Of a stretch of 47,586 nt of DNA, positions 16,671-26,495 are shown in pieces (positions within the stretch are counted from its first letter, which is position 1; each line of letters starts with the position of its first letter). The DNA comes from Candidatus Gastranaerophilales bacterium. GTDB taxonomy: Bacteria > Cyanobacteriota > Vampirovibrionia > Gastranaerophilales > Gastranaerophilaceae. The position numbers and the translations under genes are program-made. Under the pieces are notes generated by a model. The model was not told the DNA's origin. It saw nothing but the letters and a program-made list of their open reading frames with translations, and ran no database searches. The stretch spans positions 1 to 47,586 of the forward strand of contig CALUSW010000007.1 of assembly GCA_944323535.1 (NCBI GenBank), read 5' to 3'.

Positions 16671-19600
16671 TTAATTAGTAATATTATTTGTTTCCGGCTG
16701 TTGCGGAATTTGCTGCTGAGGCATTAATATGTCTTTTAGCGCTTGCTGCGTTTTTTGTTGTATTATTTGTTCTGCCTCGATAGCGGTTTCATTTTCAACA
16801 GCAGTATCTTTTTTACCGAATAAAGACTTTATCTTACTGAATGTATTCTTATTTTGTTCTATTTTTTCTTTAGTTTCATCGGATAAGGATTCTGAAACCG
16901 TTTCCCTTATTTTATTTTTTGCTTCTTCTTTTATCTCTGTCTTAAGTGTTTCCGGATCAGTTGTAGTAATATTCAATATTTCATCAGGAACTGTACCTTC
17001 AGGAATTGAGTTTAAGTATTCCTTAGCTGCATTAATTTCTGATTCCAGAGCAAGCCATTTAAACGATTTTACAAGTGATAAGGGTTTTGCAACATCCCCT
17101 CTAATAATTACCTGAAACTTAGTAGCATTAGTATCAGAAATATCTTTGCCAAGTTCAGGAATTAATGCAAGTTCATCCGGAGTAACCTGCTCACAGAATA
17201 AGAAAAATATTTTTCCCATTACAAGCCCCATACCGGGAGTTGCTTTAACAAGATTTATCGGATTTACCAGTGATATAGGACCTAAAGAGTCCGAAACCTG
17301 AGAACCCAATTTGCCTCTTAATTTAATATCAATATTATTTTTAAGCAAATCAAAATTACCGAATATATATGCGGACATAATATCGCCGCTTGATGTTATC
17401 GAATTGATTTCAGTTATTCCGTTTTCAAAATTTAATTTGCCTTTTAACACATTATAATGGCTTGTATTGAAAGATAATAAAGAATTTAGAACAGAGCCTA
17501 CAGCAGACTGGAAGAATGCTGATTCTCTTATATTTTCAGCCATAATAAGATTTTCTAATCTTCCAAAAGGTCCAAGCTGTCCGTTTCTCATTGTAAAATT
17601 AACATTTCCTTTGAGTGTCTTCATTTGTTCTTCATAAGTTGCACCCTTTAATGATATATCAGTATCAAAATCCATTGTACCTGTTAAAGTATCTTTCATA
17701 TTTGCAGCGTCCAAAAGAGTTTGCTCCACATCCAAGCCGCTGCCTTTTAATACTGCTTTCACTTCGCTTGTTACGATATTGGCTGATACATCACCTTTAA
17801 TTTTTCCTTTAAACCCGTTTGTAATCAAATTATTAATATATACAACATTTTCAAACAGCGAAAGTTTTCCTGTCGTTTCCGTTAAGTTAATATTACCTGT
17901 TTTTATACTTTTAATATCAATATTTCCATCCTTTATTTGAACGGGTATTATTGCAGCCGCATTATTGGAAGCCGGTTCTGAACTTTCTTGCGCTGCAGGC
18001 ATATATGACATTGCAGCCTCAGATACTTTCATTAACATATCAACATCTGTCAGATTTGATATTAAATTCAAATTTTTTATTGTAAAGTACTTTGACGGAT
18101 TCAAATCGGCATTGATTAATATATTATAATCAGAACCGTTTGCATTAAGATTCTTTATATCAACATCCAAATCTTTGCCTTCAAATTTAGCGGCTGCTTT
18201 ATCCATAGCTATAAACAATTCAGGAATTGAGAGTTTCCATATATTAAATTCTCCTCTCATTCTCGGAGCTTTTAAATCTCCAAAAATGAACATACTGCCC
18301 TTTGCCGTTAATTTTGACTGAGGGAATGCACAAATAGAAGCAAATATTTCGGATGGCATTTTAACCTTTATAAGATTTATATTCGGACTTGCTGTATTTA
18401 TTTTTGTAATAGTTCCGTCTATTGATAAAATCTCATCCAGCTCAACAATTGTTTTTTCCGGATTCTTAGGATCCGGCAATATATTCTTTATATAAAATCC
18501 GGTATCTTTTATTTTTAATCTGTCACCCTTAAAATCTATTACAGTTTGAAGAAGTGTACGTTTATTTTTAACATTATCTATATCGACAGGCGTAATGTAA
18601 TTATCGCCGTCAGCTTCCAATGAGGCAGTTAATGTTTGTTTTTTTCTGTCTCCGTTAATATTTAAGATAAACGGAATAACTCCTTTTTCTTTTATAAAGA
18701 TATCAAGATCCTGTCCAAAAAATTGTTTTAAGTCTTTTGTTATAAGCTTTCCGTTAACATCAAAATTAAATATAGGATTTTTAGCGTAATCTTTTATATT
18801 TCCGTTTATATCAATAGCCACAGAGTTATTAATCATTATTTTTGCAGGCGCAACAGTAATGTCTTTATCATCTATTGTAAGAGTAAAAGAATCGTTATAT
18901 ACAGAGGCTCCGTTCATAGTTAATTTAAAATCGGAATTTTTTATCTCTCCTCTATATGATTTAAAATTACTGCTAAAATCTGCAACAAGTAAATTATTCA
19001 AATAATTAATTTTATTAACTTTATCTGTCATAGACAAATTATGCAGGGATAATTTAATATTACCTATCGCATTTTTTAACTCGCCTTTTAAATTTAAAAT
19101 TAAATCAATATATCCTGAATTTACTTTATATACATTATTTATTTCAGAAGGCAAAAACAGAGCAAATACTTTCTCCAAAGGCATTTTTTCCATCAAAACA
19201 GAAATATCAGCCTTGGAGGTTTCATCTATTGAACCGTCAACTTTAAATATGGTATCAGCTATTTCAACAGAAGTATCTATAAATTTTAATATACTGTTAT
19301 CCAATGAGATTATAGAATTTATTTTGGCAATAACAATATTTTTAACTGAATCTTTTATAACACAGTCTTTTATCGTAATACTTCCTTCCGAGTTCAATTT
19401 TTTAAAATTAGTCTTTATATAGGTATCGGCTAAGAAATAACCATCACCTTTTATTGGAGCTAATTCATGTTTTATATGAAGAGAATCCAGTGTTGCTTTT
19501 ACAAGGGTAATAACATCATCCACACCAATTTGCGTAGAATTAATTTTCATATCCATTGAAGGTTTTTTGCCATAGTTAAGCATACCCAGCAATGACAATT

Positions 19601-20570
19601 TATCATCTTTTGTAATATATAAATCAGAATCAATATCAGCTTTTGTTCCGCGCGTCTTTAAATGGAATCTGCTTTCAGGAAGCTGCAAATCCGCAAGTTT
19701 AATAGTAAAGTTATCTACATTAAAATAACCGTTTGAAGTATAGATATTATTTTTTTCTCTTACTTTAATTTTTGAATTTATATTTGTTTTTAGATCATAA
19801 GCCATATACATAGTAACCGGATTAACAAAAGGAATTTCAACCCGCTGGGCTTTATCATCTTCTTTATCAAGAACTGTAGGTTTGGGAAGAACCGTATCTA
19901 TATTGATATCTGCCGTAATATTTTTTGTCTCATTCAAATATAATTCTGCAATTGTTTTTACTGATGCTGTTTTTCCGTTTTTATAGCCTAAAACAAGCTC
20001 ATCTCCTCTTAACTTTAAGAAATTTCCTGTTTTTAGATCATTAACAAACGCAGTATAATTGTAAATTTTTACGGCAGGCACCATAATTTTTATCAAAGCC
20101 GGATCTATTAAAGGTTTTTGCGCTGACTGCAAATTTTTTGCTATATTTTCTTCATTTTTGTTTAAAATTACCTCATATGCCTGAACAGCCTTGAATGCCT
20201 TACCGTCTATAATATCAATATTTATAACAGGATTAGTTATTTCGGCGGTTGAAACTTTAACTGTTAATAACAGCAGGCTTGGAAGGGAAATTCTTCCCTT
20301 AAAAGAATCCGCCTTTAAAAGTTCAGAATCATCAGGAAGCTTTACCGTTATGTTGTTTGCTGTAATTCCTGCTGCAAGAAACGGAGTCACCGATATTTTA
20401 GGATTATCAAAATCAAGACTTAAATTAGTCTGCTCTTTAACTATTTTTTGAACATCCGCTTTATAATTATTAAGATCTACAGCATTAGGCAAAATAAATA
20501 AAAAAGACAAATAAGCAATTACAACTATAATACCTGCTGTTATCCCCGACATTTTAATGATTTTTTTCAT
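16671..20570 (-). CDS. AsmA-family protein (large)
   Basis: This 1299-residue AsmA-like protein has one N-terminal transmembrane helix (about 9-31) and a long periplasmic beta-rich body. It is related to TamB/YhdP proteins that span the periplasm and move lipids towards the outer membrane. The AsmA opening is PNAVDLNNYKADVQKIVKEQ. The C-terminal AsmA_2-like region includes GTMDFDTDISLKGATYEE and FTMRNGQLGPFGRLENL. A Gln/Pro-rich tail ends the protein. The periplasmic and transport role is by family. ATG is preceded by AAGGG. It is divergent from rpsB. Confidence 0.87.
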   Translation of the reverse strand: MKKIIKMSGITAGIIVVIAYLSFLFILPNAVDLNNYKADVQKIVKEQTNLSLDFDNPKISVTPFLAAGITANNITVKLPDDSELLKADSFKGRISLPSLLLLTVKVSTAEITNPVINIDIIDGKAFKAVQAYEVILNKNEENIAKNLQSAQKPLIDPALIKIMVPAVKIYNYTAFVNDLKTGNFLKLRGDELVLGYKNGKTASVKTIAELYLNETKNITADINIDTVLPKPTVLDKEDDKAQRVEIPFVNPVTMYMAYDLKTNINSKIKVREKNNIYTSNGYFNVDNFTIKLADLQLPESRFHLKTRGTKADIDSDLYITKDDKLSLLGMLNYGKKPSMDMKINSTQIGVDDVITLVKATLDSLHIKHELAPIKGDGYFLADTYIKTNFKKLNSEGSITIKDCVIKDSVKNIVIAKINSIISLDNSILKFIDTSVEIADTIFKVDGSIDETSKADISVLMEKMPLEKVFALFLPSEINNVYKVNSGYIDLILNLKGELKNAIGNIKLSLHNLSMTDKVNKINYLNNLLVADFSSNFKSYRGEIKNSDFKLTMNGASVYNDSFTLTIDDKDITVAPAKIMINNSVAIDINGNIKDYAKNPIFNFDVNGKLITKDLKQFFGQDLDIFIKEKGVIPFILNINGDRKKQTLTASLEADGDNYITPVDIDNVKNKRTLLQTVIDFKGDRLKIKDTGFYIKNILPDPKNPEKTIVELDEILSIDGTITKINTASPNINLIKVKMPSEIFASICAFPQSKLTAKGSMFIFGDLKAPRMRGEFNIWKLSIPELFIAMDKAAAKFEGKDLDVDIKNLNANGSDYNILINADLNPSKYFTIKNLNLISNLTDVDMLMKVSEAAMSYMPAAQESSEPASNNAAAIIPVQIKDGNIDIKSIKTGNINLTETTGKLSLFENVVYINNLITNGFKGKIKGDVSANIVTSEVKAVLKGSGLDVEQTLLDAANMKDTLTGTMDFDTDISLKGATYEEQMKTLKGNVNFTMRNGQLGPFGRLENLIMAENIRESAFFQSAVGSVLNSLLSFNTSHYNVLKGKLNFENGITEINSITSSGDIMSAYIFGNFDLLKNNIDIKLRGKLGSQVSDSLGPISLVNPINLVKATPGMGLVMGKIFFLFCEQVTPDELALIPELGKDISDTNATKFQVIIRGDVAKPLSLVKSFKWLALESEINAAKEYLNSIPEGTVPDEILNITTTDPETLKTEIKEEAKNKIRETVSESLSDETKEKIEQNKNTFSKIKSLFGKKDTAVENETAIEAEQIIQQKTQQALKDILMPQQQIPQQPETNNITN

Positions 20571-20788
20571 TTCTAACCCTTCACAAATTAATTATGCTAT
20601 TTTCCTAGATTATAATTCAAATTAAAACTAAAAAAATTAAACTTTAATTTATGTAAAGTGATAGTTCTTAAAAGTCTGAATAAAAATTCACAATAGCAAA
20701 ATTCTGCTTTTCATTATGGCATGCAAAACAGCCACTTTAAAAAGTTTTCCTGAATTTTACTTTTTTTTTGTTTGTATTAAAATGTATT

Positions 20789-20866
20789 TGAGCTGTGAAT
20801 CCGATAGGTTCAAATGCATTTTCGCATAAGGCTTAGTCTTTTGATAAAAGATGGGAAAACAGCTTA
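20789..20866 (+). ncRNA. structured leader of rpsB-tsf
   Basis: The 324-bp gap between asmA and rpsB holds a foldable segment. A closing stem TGAGCTGT (20789-20796) with ACAGCTTA (20859-20866) encloses three small hairpins. These are GAA(t)CC/GGTTC around GATA (20797-20811), ATGC/GCAT (20814-20827) and TCTTTT/AAAAGA (20837-20851). It ends about 15 nt before the AAGGAG Shine-Dalgarno. An S2 autoregulatory site is the natural guess. The rest of the gap is AT-rich with no clear feature. Confidence 0.5.
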
Positions 20867-20894
20867 AGTGTTACAAGAAAAAAGGAGAAAAACG

Positions 20895-21746
20895 ATGCCG
20901 GTAGCATCAATGATTGAATTACTTGACGCTGGTGTACATTTCGGTCACCAGACACAAAGATGGAACCCCAAAATGAAACAATACATATACGGGGCAAGAA
21001 ACGGAATTTATGTATTAGACTTAAGAAAAACATCTGAAAAACTTGACGAAGCATATGCAGTAGTCAGAGACGCAGCTGCAAAAGGCAAAAATGTTGTTTT
21101 TGTCGGAACAAAAAAACAGGCTGTTGATGTAGTTGCAGATGAAGCTTCAAGAGCCGGAGCTTATTATGTTAACAGAAGATGGTTAGGCGGTATGCTTACT
21201 AACTTTGAAACTATAAGAGGCCGTGTTAACAAATTAAGAGAAATTGAAGAATTTGCAAATTCAGGACAAATGGAAAAACTTCCTAAGAAAGAAATTGCTC
21301 AGATGATGAGAAAACTTTCTAAATTAACAAAAACACTCGGCGGTATCAAAGAAATGCGCGGAATGCCTGATTTACTGGTTGTAATTGACCAAAAGAAAGA
21401 AGCTATTGCTATAGCAGAAGCAAATAAATTAAATATACCCGTTATTTGTTTAGCAGATACAAATGCTGACCCTGACGGAATAGATTATATTATTCCGGGT
21501 AATGACGACGCAATCAGAGCAATTAAATTAGTATGCTCAAAACTTGCTGATGCAGTACTTGAAGGAAAACAGCTGAGAGAAAATAAAGCTAATCAAATGG
21601 CAAAAATTCAGTCAATCAAAGCAGAAGATGCAGGAGTAAAGGAAGAAGTTTCAGAAGAAAAAGCAGTTGAAGAAGCATCTGACGAATCTGTACAAGAAGC
21701 TGCAGAAACAGTTGAAACTGTAAGTGCAGCAGTTACTGAAGAATAA
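20895..21746 (+). CDS. rpsB: 30S ribosomal protein S2
   Basis: This 283-residue small-subunit protein has the S2 landmarks [50 protein letters not shown] and [18 protein letters not shown]. An acidic C-terminal tail rich in Glu/Ala (from about 235) extends beyond the E. coli form. ATG 20895 with AAGGAG upstream was preferred to an earlier in-frame TTG. It is followed 19 bp later by tsf, the universal pairing. Confidence 0.98.
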   Translation: MPVASMIELLDAGVHFGHQTQRWNPKMKQYIYGARNGIYVLDLRKTSEKLDEAYAVVRDAAAKGKNVVFVGTKKQAVDVVADEASRAGAYYVNRRWLGGMLTNFETIRGRVNKLREIEEFANSGQMEKLPKKEIAQMMRKLSKLTKTLGGIKEMRGMPDLLVVIDQKKEAIAIAEANKLNIPVICLADTNADPDGIDYIIPGNDDAIRAIKLVCSKLADAVLEGKQLRENKANQMAKIQSIKAEDAGVKEEVSEEKAVEEASDESVQEAAETVETVSAAVTEE

Positions 21747-21765
21747 ACATTGAAAGGATTTTAAT

Positions 21766-22629
21766 ATGACAATAACAGCAGCAATGGTAAAAGATCTTAG
21801 AGAAAAAACCGGTGCAGGTTTTATGGACTCTAAAAAAGCTCTTGAACAATGCGGCGGCGATATGGAAAAAGCAATGGAATTTTTAAGACAAAAAGGTATT
21901 GCTTCCGCGGAAAAGAAACAAAACAGAATAGCAGCAGAAGGTCTTGTTGCAACTTGTATTGAAAACGGTGTTGGTGCTATTGTTGAAATCAACTGCGAAA
22001 CTGACTTCGTTGCTAAAAATGAAGACTTTAAAGCTTTTGTTTCAAATATTGCGAAACATATTGCACAAACAAAACCGGCTGATATGGATGCACTAAATGC
22101 TTCTGTTTGCCCTGTCTGCAATTTAAAAATCGAAGATGTTGTTAAAGATAAGATTGCTACAATCGGCGAAAAAATCAGCATAAGAAGATTTGAAATTCTT
22201 GAAGGTAATCTTGCAACATACGTTCACAACGGCAAAATAGGTGTATTATTAAATGCAACTAAGCAGGACGAAACATTATTAAAAGACGTAGCTTTACATA
22301 TTGCTTCTTCCGCTCCGGAATATGTTTCAAGAAAACAAATACCGCAAGAAATTATTGACGAAGAAACAAGAATAGAAATGGGCAAAGAAGATTTAGCAAA
22401 GAAACCTGAGAACATCAGAGCTAAAATCGTAGAAGGCCGTGTTAATAAATTAATGGCTCAAAAATGCTTATTAGAGCAGCCGTTTGTTAAAAATCCGGAT
22501 CAAACCGTTCAGGACTTATTAAACGGCAAACTTGAAATTATATCATTTATCCGCTGGACATTAGGCGAAGGACTTGAAAAAAGACAAGATAATTTCGCTG
22601 AAGAAGTAATGAGCCAGATGGTTAAATAA
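21766..22629 (+). CDS. tsf: elongation factor Ts
   Basis: This 287-residue nucleotide exchange factor for EF-Tu has an N-terminal UBA-like domain (VKDLREKTGAGFMDSKKALE) and core signature (EINCETDFVAKNEDFK). The C-terminal part has LLEQPFVKNPDQTVQDLL. Length is normal. ATG is preceded by AAAGGA. It forms an operon with rpsB and ends at a strong terminator. Confidence 0.98.
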   Translation: MTITAAMVKDLREKTGAGFMDSKKALEQCGGDMEKAMEFLRQKGIASAEKKQNRIAAEGLVATCIENGVGAIVEINCETDFVAKNEDFKAFVSNIAKHIAQTKPADMDALNASVCPVCNLKIEDVVKDKIATIGEKISIRRFEILEGNLATYVHNGKIGVLLNATKQDETLLKDVALHIASSAPEYVSRKQIPQEIIDEETRIEMGKEDLAKKPENIRAKIVEGRVNKLMAQKCLLEQPFVKNPDQTVQDLLNGKLEIISFIRWTLGEGLEKRQDNFAEEVMSQMVK

Positions 22630-22645
22630 TATATACCTTCACTAG

Positions 22646-22672
22646 AAAACGCCCTTAACGGGCGTTTTTTTT
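22646..22672 (+). terminator. terminator after tsf
   Basis: AAAACGCCC/GGGCGTTTT with a 5-nt loop is followed by T8. It is a textbook intrinsic terminator. Its T tract runs straight into the next promoter. Confidence 0.95.
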
Positions 22673-22673
22673 A

Positions 22674-22682
22674 TGATATAAT
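22674..22682 (+). promoter_or_regulatory. extended -10 for the histidine kinase (leaderless)
   Basis: TGATATAAT is a perfect extended -10. Its last base is 6 nt before ATG 22689 and there is no Shine-Dalgarno, so the transcript should begin at or next to the A of ATG. Confidence 0.65.
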
Positions 22683-22688
22683 TCTTTT

Positions 22689-23690
22689 ATGATTTATCTT
22701 TCTATTATATTATTTTTTGCATTCGTTTTTTTATCAGGGACAGTATTTTTTATTATTTTATTTAAAAAATACAATTACTCAAAAAATGACTTAAATAAAA
22801 TTTTACTTGCTGCAAAACGTGTCAGATACGGAGATATAAATGTCAGAATTGAAAATCTGTGTGATAAAGATTTGGAAACTGCGGTCAACAGATTATTTGA
22901 AACTATGTACGACCGCGAGATGATGATAAAAGAGTATCAATCAACTCTTGCTAAAAAGAATTTAACGCTTGAAGAAATTATTAAACAGGAAAAACAGCTT
23001 CAATTATTTAAAGAAGAATTTGCCGCAACCTTGACTCATGATATGAAGGTCCCTGTAATTGCAGAATTAAATTCATTAAATTACCTTATTGAAGGCCGTT
23101 TTGGTCCTTTAACCGATAAACAGGCGGAAATTCTTAATTTAATGAAAAACTCCAATCAGGAATTAAAAGACTTAATTGAAAATATGCTTGAAACATATAA
23201 ACTGGAGCAAAAAACGTTATCCCTCAATTTTACAAATAATAACGTAAACGAATTTATAAATTCTATAGTAAAAGAAATGTACCCTATTGCCGTTTCTACT
23301 TCTCATTCAATAAAAACGGATTTATCCGCAACTGAAAATATATTCTCGGAATTTGACAATATGCAAATGAAAAGGGTGTTTAAGAATCTAATTCAAAATG
23401 CAATATCTTTCAGTCCAGAATCCAGTGATATAAATATAAAATCGGATAATCAAGAAACAAAAATCAAGTTTTACATTACAAATAAAGGCAGCGGCATTTC
23501 AAAAGAGGAACTTGAATTAATTTTTCAAAAATATTATTCGGGACAATCAAAATTTAAGAAGGCCGGAACAGGACTGGGGCTGTATTTAGCGCAGCAGTTA
23601 GTCTTAGCTCATAACGGAAAAATAGAAGCCGATTGTTCAAAAGACGGTTTCACTACTTTTGTTTTGACTCTGCCAAAGAATAAAGAGTAA
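22689..23690 (+). CDS. sensor histidine kinase
   Basis: This 333-residue membrane kinase has one N-terminal helix (about 3-25), a HAMP-like or linker region (about 40-100), then HisKA with H117 in FAATLTHDMKVPV. The HATPase domain shows the N box (NLIQNAISFSPE), G1 (KGSGISKEELELIF) and G2 (GTGLGLYLAQQL). There is no periplasmic sensor loop. No response regulator is adjacent; partnership with the RpaB-like protein at 6.1-6.8 kb is possible but not shown. The mRNA is predicted to be leaderless. Confidence 0.92.
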   Translation: MIYLSIILFFAFVFLSGTVFFIILFKKYNYSKNDLNKILLAAKRVRYGDINVRIENLCDKDLETAVNRLFETMYDREMMIKEYQSTLAKKNLTLEEIIKQEKQLQLFKEEFAATLTHDMKVPVIAELNSLNYLIEGRFGPLTDKQAEILNLMKNSNQELKDLIENMLETYKLEQKTLSLNFTNNNVNEFINSIVKEMYPIAVSTSHSIKTDLSATENIFSEFDNMQMKRVFKNLIQNAISFSPESSDINIKSDNQETKIKFYITNKGSGISKEELELIFQKYYSGQSKFKKAGTGLGLYLAQQLVLAHNGKIEADCSKDGFTTFVLTLPKNKE

Positions 23691-23713
23691 ATAAACTAAA
23701 AATTAAAGATATT

Positions 23714-23752
23714 AATTTCAAAATATTATATTGAACCTAATATTTTGAAATT
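23714..23752. terminator. bidirectional terminator
   Basis: A perfect 15-bp inverted repeat AATTTCAAAATATTA/TAATATTTTGAAATT with a 9-nt loop overlaps the last codons of the minus-strand gene and follows the kinase. Confidence 0.75.
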
Positions 23753-24243
23753 TCTTCAAAGTATCTTTCTAAAGCCTTATAGCCTTGATATATTTCACTT
23801 GTAACACTTATATATCTTGAGGCAATAAGATATTTTAACTCTTTTGCTCTGATTTGAATAATTTCGTCGGCATCTGCTTTAAGATTTTTTTCTAAAGACA
23901 TAGACCATCTTTTCAGGAAAGAAAGTTCTTCATTTATCTGTTTAATAGTCGAAAATTCAAGAGGATTAAAATCATATTTGGCAAGCAGAGCTTTTTCTTT
24001 ATTATTTATACGCGGTTGAACAACAGGAGCACCGTATATTTTTTTTATTACCATATAATTATCCGCAGTGCGTCTGTGAATATCAGGAACTTCTCCTCTT
24101 GCAAGCATTGCGGACATACTTAATGAACTAAACTTATCATCGTCACAAGATAAAGAACTAAGATTAGTACTTTCTATAAATAATCTATTATTATTTAGAA
24201 CAGAGTTATTAATTTCCCCATCTCCATTTATTGTAATAAACAA
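23737..24243 (-). CDS. conserved-looking hypothetical protein
   Basis: This 168-residue soluble protein is not one I recognise. The N-terminal third is Asn/Ser-rich and probably flexible. The rest is helical with charged heptads (FSTIKQINEELSFLKRWSMS, then RAKELKYLIASRYISVTSEI). There are no membrane or signal features. The start is uncertain: TTG 24243 lacks a Shine-Dalgarno, and the frame stays open about nine codons further upstream without an ATG or GTG. It diverges from mnmG. Confidence 0.6.
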   Translation of the reverse strand: MFITINGDGEINNSVLNNNRLFIESTNLSSLSCDDDKFSSLSMSAMLARGEVPDIHRRTADNYMVIKKIYGAPVVQPRINNKEKALLAKYDFNPLEFSTIKQINEELSFLKRWSMSLEKNLKADADEIIQIRAKELKYLIASRYISVTSEIYQGYKALERYFEEISKY

Positions 24244-24364
24244 ATCACATGATAATAATAATTCTTCAACTAAAAATTGTCATGATATTTTCAGGATTTA
24301 TTAAGATAATTTGTCAAATTTTTTACAAAAGTAAAAACAATATATTTGGATTTTGTGTTTAGAA

Positions 24365-24370
24365 TATAAT
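24365..24370 (+). promoter_or_regulatory. -10 of mnmG (leaderless)
   Basis: TATAAT ends 6 nt before ATG 24377. No Shine-Dalgarno precedes the start codon. The -35 is weak. Confidence 0.5.
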
Positions 24371-24376
24371 AATACT

Positions 24377-26248
24377 ATGTTTAAGTATGATGTAATAGTA
24401 GTTGGAGCAGGGCACGCAGGATGTGAGGCAGCTGCGGCTTGTTCAAAACTCGGAGCAAAGACTCTTCTTGCTTCGTTAAATCTGGATAATATCGCATTAA
24501 TGCCTTGTAATCCTGCAATAGGCGGACCGGCAAAGTCTTGTCTTGTCAGAGAAATTGATGCACTCGGCGGATTAATGGCAATTGCGGCGGATGCTACTTA
24601 TATGCAGCTTAAAACATTAAATTCATCAAAAGGACCTGCGGTACGCTCATTAAGGGCGCAATCCGATAAACGCGAATATATGCGCTATATGAGAGGATTA
24701 CTGGAAAATGAAAATAATCTTTCTCTTAAACAATGTACAATGACAGAACTGCTTGTAAAAGATAATACCGTGATAGGTTTAAAAGATGAATTCGGGTTGG
24801 AATATTTTGCACCATGTGTAATATTGACAACAGGAACATCTCTTGAAGCAAGAATATGGGTAGGACTTCAATATCTGGAATTCGGCAGACTCGGAGAAGC
24901 AAGCGCTAAAGGTTTGTCACCTTCATTAAAGAAACTGGGGTTTAATATAGGCAGGCTTAAAACGGGTACTCCTGCAAGAGTCGACGCAAGAACCATAAAT
25001 TTTGACAAAATGATAATTCAGCCGGGCGATGAGAACCCTTCTTTCTTCTCATTTTTGCCGGATAGACCTGTCAGAAAACAATATCCCTGCTATTTAACAA
25101 GAACCACAGCTCAAACACATGAAATTATAAAAAATAATCTTGATAAATCACCTATGTATTCCGGATTAATACACGGAATAGGTCCAAGATACTGCCCTTC
25201 TATAGAAGATAAAGTTGTAAGATTTGCACATAACCCCTCTCATCACATCTTTATTGAGCCTGAGGGAATAAACACTTATGAAATGTATGTACAGGGCTTT
25301 TCAACAAGCCTTCCCGCTCAAGTCCAGATTTTAATGCTGAAATCTCTTCCCGGGCTTGAAAACGTTCATGTTATGAAACCTGCTTATGCTGTCGAATACG
25401 ACTACATGCCTGCGGTTCAGTTAAATCATACTTTAATGACAAAAAGGATTAAAGGATTATTCTGTGCAGGGCAGATAAACGGTACCTCCGGCTACGAAGA
25501 AGCAGCTGCACAGGGACTCATTGCAGGTATTAACGCGGTTAATTATCTGCAGAATAAACAAATGCTCACTCTTTCAAGAGAATCTTCATATATCGGAACC
25601 TTAATTGATGATCTGGTAACAAAAGACATCGATGAACCTTACAGAATGCTTACTTCAAGAAGTGAATACAGACTTTTATTAAGGCAGGATAATGCAGATG
25701 AAAGACTTACCAAAACAGGTTATGAAACAGGTCTTATAAGTGAAGAACGATATAAAAGATTTCTGCAAAAACAACAAACTATAGAAAATGAAATAATTCG
25801 CTTAAAAACCGAAAAAATTTCACCTTCCGATAAAATTAACGGGATTCTTTCTAAATACAATGAAAATATAGACAGAGGAATGAAACTTGAAGAACTCCTA
25901 AAAAGACCTAATAATACTTATGAAACTCTTATGGAAGTCGATGAAAATACAAAAAAATTAAACCTTACACGTGATATTTATGAGCAGGTGGAAATAAAAA
26001 TTAAATATGACGGCTACATAAAACGTCAAATTCAACAGGTTAATATGTCGGGGAAACTTGAAAAAATTAAAATCCCTGAAAATATTGACTACAGTAAAAT
26101 ACAGCACATTTCAACAGAAACAAGAGATAAACTTGCAAAAATAAGACCCGTGACACTGGGGCAGGCCTCCAGAATAGGAGGGGTAAAACCTGCGGATATT
26201 TCTGTACTGATGATTATGATTGAATCTCACCAGATTACCAGAAAATAA
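24377..26248 (+). CDS. mnmG: tRNA uridine 5-carboxymethylaminomethyl modification enzyme MnmG
   Basis: This 623-residue FAD enzyme, with MnmE, installs the cmnm5 group on wobble U34 of several tRNAs. The FAD motif [14 protein letters not shown], the GidA signatures [20 protein letters not shown] and [20 protein letters not shown], and the C-terminal MnmE-binding helices are all present. ATG 24377 fits the family start; the longer frame from 24353 adds residues that do not. mnmE is not in the window. The end carries ACCAGA/TCTGGT, a small hairpin over the stop. Confidence 0.97.
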   Translation: MFKYDVIVVGAGHAGCEAAAACSKLGAKTLLASLNLDNIALMPCNPAIGGPAKSCLVREIDALGGLMAIAADATYMQLKTLNSSKGPAVRSLRAQSDKREYMRYMRGLLENENNLSLKQCTMTELLVKDNTVIGLKDEFGLEYFAPCVILTTGTSLEARIWVGLQYLEFGRLGEASAKGLSPSLKKLGFNIGRLKTGTPARVDARTINFDKMIIQPGDENPSFFSFLPDRPVRKQYPCYLTRTTAQTHEIIKNNLDKSPMYSGLIHGIGPRYCPSIEDKVVRFAHNPSHHIFIEPEGINTYEMYVQGFSTSLPAQVQILMLKSLPGLENVHVMKPAYAVEYDYMPAVQLNHTLMTKRIKGLFCAGQINGTSGYEEAAAQGLIAGINAVNYLQNKQMLTLSRESSYIGTLIDDLVTKDIDEPYRMLTSRSEYRLLLRQDNADERLTKTGYETGLISEERYKRFLQKQQTIENEIIRLKTEKISPSDKINGILSKYNENIDRGMKLEELLKRPNNTYETLMEVDENTKKLNLTRDIYEQVEIKIKYDGYIKRQIQQVNMSGKLEKIKIPENIDYSKIQHISTETRDKLAKIRPVTLGQASRIGGVKPADISVLMIMIESHQITRK

Positions 26249-26275
26249 TCTGGTATCGCAAATTAAAACTTCCAT

Positions 26276-26343
26276 AAAAAAAAGCCGTCCAACTAAGGCG
26301 GCTACTAGACTTTGGGGAGGGAGGTTTTATGGGCTTTATACCC
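26276..26343 (-). ncRNA. predicted 68-nt antisense small RNA
   Basis: On the minus strand a TATAAT (26354-26349) precedes a predicted start at 26343. The RNA would open with a GGG-TATAAAG-CCC hairpin (26343-26331), then 27 unpaired nt containing ACCTCCCTCCCC. It ends in an intrinsic terminator (AGCCGCC-TTAGTT-GGACGGCT plus a T run, 26303-26276). The -35 is poor. The C-rich segment is complementary to Shine-Dalgarno sequence and lies opposite the start of a 28-codon ORF. The shape recalls cyanobacterial Yfr1, but homology is not claimed. Confidence 0.6.
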
Positions 26344-26415
26344 TTGACATTATATACATCGGCATTTATTTTTATAACTTTAATTTTTTGTTTAATTTTT
26401 TTTATAAAAAAGTAA
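26329..26415 (+). CDS. 28-residue hydrophobic peptide (possible type I toxin)
   Basis: ATG 26329 is preceded at 4 nt by a run of purines, GGGGAGGGAGG, the strongest Shine-Dalgarno in the window. The frame encodes MGFIPLTLYTSAF, then an almost wholly hydrophobic stretch ending FFIKK and TAA. The form (one membrane helix, basic C-terminus, under 30 residues) resembles type I toxins and other small membrane proteins. Its Shine-Dalgarno and first five codons are covered by the predicted antisense RNA. No homology is known to me. Confidence 0.5.
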   Translation: MGFIPLTLYTSAFIFITLIFCLIFFIKK

Positions 26416-26483
26416 AAAAGGCTGAAAAATCAATGTTTTTTGGCTTTACAAAACTTAATATATGATAAAACATACTATTCCGT

Positions 26484-26489
26484 TATAAT
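26484..26489 (+). promoter_or_regulatory. -10 of the GT-C-like gene (leaderless)
   Basis: TATAAT ends 6 nt before ATG 26496 with no Shine-Dalgarno between. Confidence 0.5.
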
Positions 26490-26495
26490 ATTTTT

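Noticed and set aside
26220-26465. 81-codon ORF overlapping the mnmG end
   Set aside because: No Shine-Dalgarno or recognisable domain. The same region is better explained by the small hydrophobic ORF and antisense RNA.
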